Shown here one piece after another: positions 39,901 to 51,800 of a stretch of DNA of 64,000 nt. How positions within the stretch are numbered: the first letter of the stretch is position 1; each line of letters starts with the position of its first letter. A program made the position numbers and the translations under genes. Below the pieces are notes generated by a model. It was not told where the DNA came from and made no database searches. It saw only the letters and a list, made by a program, of their open reading frames with translations. This DNA comes from Lingula anatina (taxonomy: Eukaryota > Brachiopoda > Lingulata > Lingulida > Lingulidae): assembly GCF_001039355.2 (NCBI RefSeq), contig NW_019775664.1, positions 125,342 through 189,341 on the forward strand, in the 5' to 3' direction.

Positions 39901-42900
39901 AATGCCAGGATGTTCCTAATATTGGACCTGGAAAGCTTTTTTACTTAGCACACATGTTTATCTTCAATGCAGAATAAATCAAATGTCATTTGTTTAAAAA
40001 GTCAGAGGGGATTTTTTTTTCTGTCTTGATATGGTGCATGGGCACAAATTTTCAAATTCTTCAACAAAGACATGTCAGCATAAAGGGGGTTTATTTTTAG
40101 AATTATTTAATAATGCAACATTGTTTTAAAAAATGCACATGGGTGGAATGGGGTCTACAAAAAACAGCCTGCCATAAATTACTAGCATGGAGTAGCGTGG
40201 GACATGATTCTGTTGTTGATAAATATTTGTGTAAAGAAGGCGAAACAATGAAAGTATTTCAGCTACATGTAGTTATGTATAATTATGGGGATATATTTTG
40301 TATGGTGTCATGTGAATTCTTCTCAAAATCTTTTGGGTTACCTAGTATTTTGAAAATGGATTTAAGTACCTGTGCTTGATATGCGGTGCTGAGAGTGTCA
40401 AATAGATGTATATATTTAGTATCCTTTTTCTTAATGACAGTAATGGTATTGAAATGCACATGTCTTGTTTCTAGGAACCAAAACTTTGAAATGTAGTAAA
40501 TGTCATGTTTGGCTAATTTCACATCACCCATATCAGTGACACATCCAGTTTGTTTGGCATCATTTTAATTTCGAAACACAATTTTCATAGTTTAGATTCC
40601 AGAAAATTAGCCTGATACATCCTTTACTGTGAGGAATCTGCAAATCTTTATTCTTATCACCATGACTGATGCAAATTTGGTGTCCGTTTTATTTATAATT
40701 AGTTTGGAATGGAAGACTTCTATATTTTAAAAATTTTGCACACTGTTGTGCATGCTGTGGTTCATTGCTTGAATTTATATAAAAAATAATAACACTTTCA
40801 AATCAGTATAGTTTAGGTATTAATGGTCATTGGCTAGTCTGTTAAGATTCTTAATTTTGATATGGGATATTACAGTATTTTGCCTCTATTTTTATATTTG
40901 CATTTATCTTTATTTGAGGTGACCCCAGCTGAGCCACTCAGCTGGTTGTTAAGGTTGTACAAAGTTTGCCTGGTCATTTTTGGACATGGGTTTTCTATAC
41001 AGGGTTGCAGGGTTGATTGTTTATTGTAGTTCCAGAGCAGAAGAAGAAATCAGTTTAATTTGATTACAATTACATTTCAGATTTTCATTTTTTTCATTGC
41101 AGCAATTTTCAAGAGTCTTGCTGACTGGGACCCTTGCTTTTCAGTTCATACATGCATATATGCTACATATCAGTAACAACGCAAATAGCACAATCAAATC
41201 GGTTGACACATAAACATTGCACATTGTAAATACATTCAACAATATCAGAACTAAGGGCAGAAAGCAAAAAGGGAATGTGTAAGTTTGTAAAATTATTTTG
41301 CATAAACATATCAGACAGAAAGTAATATCAAGTTAACAAATAAGACAAATAAATAATAACAGCAACGTTCACATGGCTGCAGAAGACTCTCCTCAAAGAA
41401 AAAGAATGAAAAAGTTCTGGTACAGAAAACCTGAGATCCCTGAACTGTGGGAAAAGGTTGTAGCTAGTTACTTTGACCACAGTCCTGAATGTGATGTAGA
41501 TATTTACCCTGGCCATGAAGGTGGGGATGACCAGTACCCTGTCCATGTTCATGCCAATGACCAGTTCCTTGTTTATGAAAGTGGTGATGGTCAGTACCCT
41601 GATCATGAAGGTGTTAATGAAAAGCACTCTGTCCATGTTGGTTTCAGTGACCAGGATCCTAACCATGTGGGTTACCAATACATAAATCATGTAGGTGAGC
41701 AGTACCCTGTCCACGTTGGTCATCATGACCAGCATCCTATTCATGCAGGTGACCAATACCTTTTCCATGCAGGTGACCAATACATTGTTCATGCAGGTGA
41801 CCAGTACCCAGTCAATGTTGGTGAAAGTGACCAGCATTCTGCCTATGCAGGTGACCAATTCTTTGTCCATGCAGGTGACCAACCCCTTATCCATGCTGGT
41901 GATAATGACCTGCATCCAGTACATGCTAGTGATAGTGACCAGTGCCCTGTCCATATAGATGTCAGTGGCCAGTATCTTGTCCATATGGGTAGTAGTGGCC
42001 AGTTCCCTGTTCATGTATATGGCAGTGACCAGCCAGTTGGTCAAGATCTTGGTCAAGTCATTGGACAATCAGGGGGATACTCTAGGTTATACAGAGCAAA
42101 CCATGATCATGCTGCACATTTAGATATTAGAGATCAAGGCTTGAATAGCAGTAGCAACAATCCAGATTTCCTCATAACTGGAAATTGTCAAGATGTTTAT
42201 GTGAATAATTATGATAGGAATTCAGCCCAAACAAAAGGAGATTCTGATAATCGAATAACAAACACAAACCAGATTGCGTTGGATCATTTGAGTGAAATTG
42301 ATCTGAGGCATCTTCCAGAAATTGATCGCTGTGTATCAACCAAAAATTACGTCCTTGGTCATCCAGTTGGCGACATGGCGGGCGACTCTGTGTCGCCACC
42401 TCCTACACCAGCTCAGTCATTTGACAACTTTTTCAATGAAGGTGACAACAGCCTTTCAGATGAAAAAATACTAGACATCTTTTGGGATAGTGAAGCTAAG
42501 TTAAGAGAGAGGCTGCCTTTTGCTTACTCCTATGTAGAAAAACCCACAAAAAGTATAAAAGAGAAAATCCAGCAGTTACATCACCAGGATATTGAGTCTG
42601 TAGGAGACATTTTTGGTATGTCTCAGTCAGATATAAGCGATCATGGAGCAAAAGGAGAAATAGAATTGTCTGATTTTACAAGGGAATTGCGTCACACAAA
42701 AAGTGATAATAATATTAGTACTTTGGATGATTTTGATCAGAGAGATAGTTCAAAAATTCACTCTCAGTCCAGTAACTGCCAAAGTAACAATACTACAGAA
42801 AGGGTTGAACAAAAGAGCAAATCTAGAGTAAAGAAAGTAAGGGTCAGGAGACATGATTCTTTAGTTTGTTCAAGGTCTGAACCAGATATCTCAAAGCTTG

Positions 42901-45900
42901 GCAAAAAAACGCCTTTTCCCAACGTATTTCCACATTCTATTTTGAAAAACAGCAAACATCCCAAACCTAGCCAGCACCCTACTAGCACAAATGACAGCAT
43001 CTTGTGTAAAGAAAATATGGCCTATAAATCAGATTCAGATGCGGCTTCCATCTGCCCACCTATACAATCTTCTACCAACATTCCATATTTTGCCAAGAAT
43101 GTGAAACTGGGCTCTCTCTCCAGTGGGCATGGCAGTAATGAATTACTTCATAGTAACATCCTAAATGCAGAAACCCAATTAGTGAATGATTCAGAACCAG
43201 AGGATAGTTCTTCACCAAGAACCCGCGATATAATTGGCACTGATGGTTTTCTATCACAAGTAAGTGGGGCTGATGTTGTAGAAAGGCCAAAGGTGTATGA
43301 TCTTGGAACATCAATAAGAAGTCAGGATTCTGAATGTGAGGCTCATAAAAAATTGAGCACAGATCATGTAAAACGAAAATACATTGCCAGAGCTTGTTTC
43401 AATGGTAACCCTGCTGCAAACAGTCAGTCAGACTGCAGTGAAAGGTCCTCGCGACTGGATCCCCACACCTACCAGTCATACGCAGCTGGTATTTTGAATT
43501 CATGCCGTCCGTCTGAGGACTTCCTGCAGCTACAGAAGCACTATTCTATCCTGGAGCGCATTGCAGAGATAGAGGGTCTCACAGTTCATAGCAACAATCT
43601 TTTAGGTAAAGGCTATCTGAATAGAGTGAGTCTACTGAAAAGGTTTGATTTAGATAGGGGAACCTTTGATTTAGATGACATCCTGCTGTCTAAATATAAA
43701 AGGGAGGTTCTCACAGAGTTAGAAGATATGCATATGGAATTACAGGAAGCCCAGGCAAAAAAGCAGTTCTTTTTTTATGACAAGAAATTACCCAAACTTC
43801 AGTGGAGTCCGACAAGAGAGAAGTGTTTGAGAGAGAAGCAGAAATCATTAAGTGATCTCAGGTATATTTATCAGAACTCAGCAGGTAAGGATAATCTCAA
43901 TACTCCCCTGCGTAGAGGGGCAATTTACAAAAGAACCATGCCAGATTTTAACAGGAATTCTTCATTTCTTGACCTGTATGCCAAATATAAAACACTTGGC
44001 GATGAAGCCAAGCAGAAAAATTTCACTGGATGTATTAAGGGTAGAAAAAGTTATGCTGCCCACTCCAAGGGCTCTCCTCGCTTAGGTCCATATATGGAGA
44101 TACTAGAGAGGACTAGGAAAGCAAAGCATGGGCCAGTGCTGTATGGAACACACATAAATGATCAATTTAATCGGTACGAAATTTATGTGTCTAATTTAAA
44201 GAAGGTGTCCAGGTCATGCCCAGATTTAAAAGCAAAATTAAAGGGTAGCTGGTGCTCTGCAGCAGAAAGAGGTACAGGTACCTCAAAACAGTTCAATGCA
44301 AGTAGTGCATTGAGATCAAATGTTCCGTCTGTATTACAGCAAACCCCAGCAGCTCAGGTAAAAGCTGGAGAAAACATTTTAAAAAACAGGACTGACAGCT
44401 GTGTTCCAGTAAGGGTCAGGCTAGAGGAATCAGCATACAGGCAGCAAGCAAATGTATTTCCCAATGAAAATAGCTGCAGGAATCAAAAAAAATTCTTCTC
44501 AAGTGAATCTAGTTTTAAAAAGTGTAACTTATCTGATAGAAATCAGTCAGAATTTGATCAAAATATCCATGCACATTCGGAGTTTGAACACTTAGCAACA
44601 AGTAAAATCCCTGATGCTTTTCAAAATTTTGATGGGCAAATTGTACCAGTTCAAAAAGAAAGAGATACCCATTCACCATTAGAAAAGCCACAAATCTCTT
44701 GTCAGAAGGTTAAAGGTTGTTATGATGATAAAAGTCGAAGTCCATTTTTGACAAGCAAAAATACTGGTTGTTTACCAAAAACCTTTGAAGTGTTTAGAGA
44801 TAATGATGACAGATCTGAGAATATGAGGAATAGAAATAGTGATGTATATTGTATGTCTCTAGGCTGCAAGCATCTCAGATGTCCAGCTGCCAGTGCTAAT
44901 CACCTCACACTCTCACCTGGAAGCCTTAATCCTTCAACAAATGATAAATATACTACAGGAGCTGGGGAGGGCAGCTTTGAAAATTTCACAAGCAGAGATG
45001 TAGGAGGCCATTTTGTTAATAACCCTACTGGCAATGAACAATCAGTATGTGACAATCAGTTAAAGGTCGAACTTAGGAGAAATCATCTCCCTGAAAATGA
45101 AAGTGACTTAAACCCCAGTGAATGCAAACAATTAGCATTGCATACATTATATAAAGATGAATTAAGAAAAGGGGAACTGACTATTCTTGGGGCACATCTC
45201 AGTAGAAACCCAGTACCGGGAATAAGGCCCACTGACATTTACCCACAGAGAAGCAGGCCATGCCATGTTGAAGAGGGGAATAGTTTTGATGGATATGGTA
45301 AAGTAGAGGAGATAACCAACTTGGCAAGCTTAAAGTTCAAAGATTCACTGCCTTTGATAGATACACATAGAAATGCAGTTTCTTTGACAAGAGATATGAG
45401 GCAAAAATATGAAATCAGTTTGGTGGGTTCTAGCTATATAGGTAAAGGCAATGAAGGTAGGGCAGAGAGTGTAAACAATTTACACAGCGGGGCTCATGTT
45501 TCCAGTCCGAGCAGATTGAGTTCAAGACAGCCAGGTATCCTGGATAGCTCTACTCATATTAAACAGCTTGAATGCTCAGGTAGGAAAAATGCTGTGTTTG
45601 AAAAAGCTGTGCAGGAAGAAATTGTAAATAGAGGCTTACTTAAAAATAGGCAGCCTTCCCCAAGCCTTTTGGCAGAAGAGTCAAAGCCAGATAGGAATGT
45701 CTTGGGCAGTTCACATTTAGAGGGTAAGGACCAACAAGATTCAGTCAGTAGAGACAAGAGAAATGTTCCTTCCTCACAGACTTCAGGTGTGGCAATTGGT
45801 AGCTCAATGCCCAACTTACTGGAGTACAGAAAGGCACTGTGGAGTCATTCTTTACTGCAGGCCTCATCTTCTCTGTCTGGAAATTTATGTAAGTCGAGTG

Positions 45901-48774
45901 AAAATTGTTTTGCAAAAAGTCCAGCAAGGTCCAGCAGCCATCCACCAAAAAGCTTTAGTTTTTCACAGCTCATGTTAGCCGATGATAACTTTGCTGTGAA
46001 GCAGGGCAGTGGTGAGAAACAAGCAAATTTTCATGCTCCTTTACGATCCCAGCAATATAGTTGTGAAAGTTTAGAAAATATTGTTGTCAAAAATGGTGAG
46101 GTTCCTGCCATAACTACTACACCATTGGGTTTGTGTGGTCAAAGAAAAGAAGGGTACTCTAGCTCGCCATCAAATGAGGATTATAATTATACTAAAAGAA
46201 CCTCTCCTTTTGGTAAGAATGTGATTCCAACAACATCGAGTCTCCCAGATAATGATTGCAAGAAAGTTGCACATGCAGACAAAAGTGCAAAAAGTGGTTT
46301 ATGTGAGGTCCAGAAAACCCCCAGTCATACAGAGTCACTAGATGTAGATTTTCTAAAGAACACACAAAAGTCACAAGATCAAGATTTTTCAGATAGGCCA
46401 TTAAAAGATGCCTCTGATGCAAAATACCCTGGCTCATGTGTGAGTGAGATTGTTGGTACTGGTGCTGCAACCTGTCTTGACCCTGTCCACAAGATGGAAG
46501 ATGCCAACACTGCCTCTGTCAAAAAACTACAATCTGTTGTCAGGGGAACTGTTAGCGGAGGGTTAAAACATCACCCAATGAGGGCTGTCTCCTCCCTTTC
46601 AGTTGACCACCTTAATGACTCTGGGGGATCTGGGGCTCAGAAGGAGTCAGTAGTTTTAAAGAAGGCTTCTTCAGTTGATCTGGGCACAGCAAAAACCAGA
46701 ACTGTTGATTTCATGCCTAAAACTGTGAACAAATTGTACGAGTTTGAGACAAACAAACAGGGTGGAAAGAGTGGGGAAAGGGTCAATCCAATAGTCGCAT
46801 CAGTGAGGGCTCACAGAACTCAGTGCCGACTGGTCCCTGATTCCTCAGTGTGCCACAACTCTGCCCAGAAACCACCTCCCTATCAAGACCTCATTGGTAG
46901 AAATAAAGGGGGAAGGGGCAATGGTCAAAACAAAACACCAGATGACACATTAGGTGTTAGTGATGCACTTCATGCAAACATTAACCAACATGAACAAGGC
47001 AATCCAAATACATTTACAGTGCTCAACAAATACATACATGATATAAAGCAAGGTGTGTCCCCATGGAAAGGAGAAAAAGGTTAATTATTATCTGTAATAT
47101 TATTATATTTAAGTGGGTCTTGAGATGCCAGTTTATATACATACATACATACACATTTATCTATTTATTGAATTGGTGGTTGTGGTTAAGTTTCTACAGT
47201 TATTCTTGTCAAGGTAGTCTTAATATTATTAAATGTATAGTTTCATTAGGTTTTTCTGTGCTTTGAACATCTTATATGAATATATACTTGCGTAGCATAT
47301 GAGAATGACATCTTTAACTTATAGCTGATCCTCATCTTGGTTTTCTGGTAAGATTTGATTATTTCAAAGGGTGGCTGGGTTAATTTACTTTTCAGAGCTA
47401 TAGATTTTAATTTGCATTATTGTCACCATAGTATAAGTTAGAATATGACAAGAAAGTTATCATAATTACACAAATTTCATTCACCCATCTTTTTGAAAAT
47501 GTAGGAAAAGGTTTTGTTTTTTTTGTTTTTTTTTTGTTTTTTTTGTAAATCAAAAAAGTTTGTGTACCCTTTTATGAAAACTTTGGCCTGGCAATGATAT
47601 TTATATTATAAATACTTTTGAAATGATAATTCAGTTCTAGGCCAAAGTTGTTTGTAGGCTGTTTTAAGAAATCCATCAAAATGTCATTATTTTTATTTTG
47701 AAGTGTATGTTATGTTAGACCACGGTGTAAGTGAAGAACAAAAGACCCAGACGTGGTGTAACTTGCATAACCGCACGTCTCGCGTGAATGCGTTATAACC
47801 CGCTAATGGACCCATGGTCTAAATAAGATAGATCCCTCGTCAGCGAGGGTTATGTGACATCCACTCGTGCTTCGCACTCGTGAATGCCACATAACCCTCG
47901 CTGACTCGGGGTCTATCTATTACTTGTCATAATATATTTATTTCTTATGAAGAAGAATGGGGTTTATGCTTAGAACTTGCATTATATGCATGTATTTGAA
48001 TTTAGCTATGTACATAATAGTGTCTTTCTGTCCAATATATGTATTACATAATGTGACATTAAAATTCTAAACTTTTCCAAAAGAAAAGGGACAGTCATTG
48101 CAATTAAAGATCTATTATTTTATCTGTCCCAACTTTCCTTTTGCTTATAATTATTTACTAACTTGGGAACTTGAATTTATTTATCTCTGGTGTGTCACAA
48201 CAAACCATCTCTACTTGACCTGGTATCCAGGAATAGTTGCTTGGATATATTTTTCTGATCATGCATTGCTCCTCCTTCTGTCATATATAAGGTGCTGGTG
48301 AAATTGTTCAGTTTCCTAGATATTTTGTCATGTAAATTATATCCTAATATGCTCGAAGTATTAAAGTTATTATACATAGTATAATGAATATGAACAAGGT
48401 AATGAATGTCAGTCTGTCACATATTAGGTGCTGGCGAAATAGTTCAGTTTCCTAGATATTTTGTCAGTTAAATCATAGCCCAGTATGTTTGAAGAATTAA
48501 AGTTATAATACATGGTAAATTGTTCAAAAACAGTGTTAAGAACTTCATGGTTATTAAAACGACTTAACAATGTTGAAGAAACTTGTATGTTGGTGTATGA
48601 TAATACATATGTGATGAAGTACCACTGCCTTCTAGATGCAGAGTCTCCCCACAATAAGAGGCCGTCACCTGAGTCTTCACCCCCAGCACCTGCACAGCGC
48701 AGTCCGCACGGCTCCTGGGACAGACGGAGAAGGGATGAGGCTGATGAAAGACGGAGAATTCGTGTAGTATGTAA

Positions 48775-48811
<37 letters not shown>

Positions 48812-51800
48812 AGCTAAAAAGTAGGTAAAAATGACAGAATATGTTACTGATGTATTGCATCATATTGTTGAAGCAGAAACGGAAGCTGAAAACTATTGTC
48901 GTAATTTGAGAGGGAAGTTTTTTGACATGATTAAAATTGTTGTTTTAATTGTTTTGTAGCAACAAATAACTGAGGAAGAAAAAAAGAAGAAAGCCATTCA
49001 AGAACAGCTAGACGCTCAAGCTCGAAGGCATTCAGATTATTTTACGTAAGGATACAATTATCAGGATGTCTCTAGATATCTTTACTTTAAATGCAGGTTT
49101 GGTACATCCTGTATCTGAAAAAAAAACATTGTAGTTTTGTAATTCCACTTTCTGAAGGAAAGGAACCAGTGATCAATATGAAGAAATAGCTAGTAAGAAC
49201 AAGGTCATTTTGTGTTAATATCCTCTGATAGAAAGACCAAACCTAACAAGTTTTATATTCAGACTGGGATATATATATATATATGAACCTTATGAAATGA
49301 AACAAATATAAGATTTTCAGTGCCTGACTTTCATGATTGAAAAGATTCATAATATAATATAATAATTTTGCATTTTATCGTCTATGTATTGTAAATATAG
49401 TCATATTTTCTTGATAGGCCTGCACAGAAATCTCCCATCCCTACTGATCGTTTTGACAGATACCAAGGAAAGAACATGAAAAAGAAACCAGAAATTCATG
49501 GGAAGGCTAGGGCCTTGTATAATTTCAGTGCTCAAAGTCCAAGGTTAGTGTGATTAGTGCTGACATTTATATCTACAAATATAGGCCATTTCCAGTTAGA
49601 TGACTATAGCTAGACGTTGATTTCTTTTGTTTACTGAAGGGTTTGCTCTCCAGCATTCTTTTGTTTACTGGATAGAAAGCTCTTTGATAAACAAAAGAAA
49701 TCAGCATCTAGTCATCTAGCAGCAAAAGGCCTATACCCTATTTTCATTTCATGTGAAATATTTATCATATTTCCAATCGTTTTTATAAGATCTTTCTGTC
49801 AAAACTGTATGAGTGCTTTATAAGATACAGCAACTTAGTATGTAAATAGCGATAACTGTTTATGCTTACAGGGAACTCTCCTTTAGAAAAGGAGACATCA
49901 TTTTGCTGATTAAGAAGGTGGACAAGAATTGGTTTGAAGGAGAACATCATGGAAAAACTGGCCTCTTCCCTGTTAATTATGTTGAGGTAAATCAGTTTTA
50001 TTAAACCTTCACAGAAAGATGGTGAATGCTCAGCTGAAATAGGAAACCTATTCTACTACTACCACTGCTACTTATATTGAAAAATGGAATGTTTTAGAAT
50101 ATTTTCACATCTCATTTCCTCTGAATTAAATTGTAAGGGTATTATTATTCCAAGCGATCACATCTTTACTTTTATCAAACCTTCACAGAATGCTCAGCTG
50201 AAATAGGAAACTCATTCTAGTACTACTAATATAGAGTAATGTATTATTCCAGAGTATTTTTGCATCGCATTATTTCCTATAAGTGTGAATTCTTATGTAA
50301 GGGCTATGTTTTCCCAGGTGATCACCTCTGTAGAGGCTGCCCATCTCCAGGACCTAGTTTCAGAGGGACAAGCTGTGGCCAAGTTTAATTTTACTGCCCA
50401 AACCAAAGTGGAGATGTCTGTGAAGAAGGTAAGGAGCTAATACCATTAACTATTAGTTGATGTCCGTTTGATAATTTTTAAGTACCCATTTTGGAAGATG
50501 TTTTGAGTCAGAGAAATTTACTAATTTACTTCTTTGTAATAATTTTACAACAATATTAACATTAAATGGTTAGTACTCTTACTACGGCATTTTTTTCAAC
50601 AGCAGTTTTAAAATTTTCACTTTGTTTATTTCTAGGGTGAGGTTGTGGTGCTAATCCGTCGTGTAGATGAGAACTGGTATGAAGCTAAGATAGGCAGCCG
50701 ACATGGCATTGTCCCTGTTAGCTACCTGGAGGTAGTGAGGGAGCCAACGAAAAGAGCATTCTCTCCAATTTCAGGTATCAATGATTTAAATCAATAGCTG
50801 TAAATATTTACATTCTGTTGATGAGTGATCCCTGGATTTTACCTATTTAAATTCTAGGTTACATTTTATCCTTTTAATTTAAGTTTTGTGTTAGAGTTTG
50901 AAACAACTGTTTAATTATTATTAAGTCTCTAAATTCAGCAACTTATGTGATGGTAAATTACTTAGATTCAACACTGTGCTATAGCGGTTTAATATTTTCT
51001 GTTCAGATACTTTGAAAACTGCACTGATATTTACCAACTTTTTTCTTCCAGTGTCTTCCAGTCATCCGATGTCTCCAGTCAATTACAATGGTCCTTTGAG
51101 CCCCACCCCCGGTGCCCCCGCCCGCCCCCAGCAGCCAGTGTCCTGGTCGCCCACACAACGCAGTGCCAGTCCTTCATCACAAACCAGGACACAGTACAGT
51201 CCACAGTCGTCGCCCAGGACCATACATGCTAGATCAATAGTAACCAAGCAGAGCAGTCCACCCCATGACCAGCATCCAGGAAGCGCCTACTCCACACAGA
51301 CCTGGTCACCTACATATCGTAGCGCAAGTCCTAGGGATTACACTGATGCAGGAGGGCGACCAGCACAGAATAGAGTGGCTCCCCCTTCAGGCCACAGTGG
51401 CAGCCAGCCTCAGAGTTTTTCTACACAGACGTGGACAGGGGGGAGCCCCTCCCTTGTGAGAGCTACAGATGTCCACAGAGGGGCACCAGATGTTGGGTAT
51501 ACACAGGAAATTAGGGCACCGAGTCCTACCACATTCAGTTCAATAACTATGTCCACCTCTGTAAAGGATAAAGATAAGAAAAAGAAGCACATAATTGTGC
51601 AACCAGCACCAATCAGTGAGCATCAAACAAGTGTCAACCTTCAGCAGACTGTAATACCTCAACAGATTCCAGTATTCAAATGTGAAGGAGAGGATGAATT
51701 CTTACCGTAAGTCACTAAAAGTAAAAACAGCTCATTGACATCAGTTATTATTATTTTAGATAGTGGACAAGCCTGGTTAAAACATTCTTTACATTCCTTC

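Noticed and set aside
41328-42068. 246-codon antisense frame opposite the start of the giant SORBS exon
   Set aside because: Its repeated LVTCM-type sequence is the mirror of the coding tandem repeat; the period keeps antisense frames open and nothing else supports a gene.
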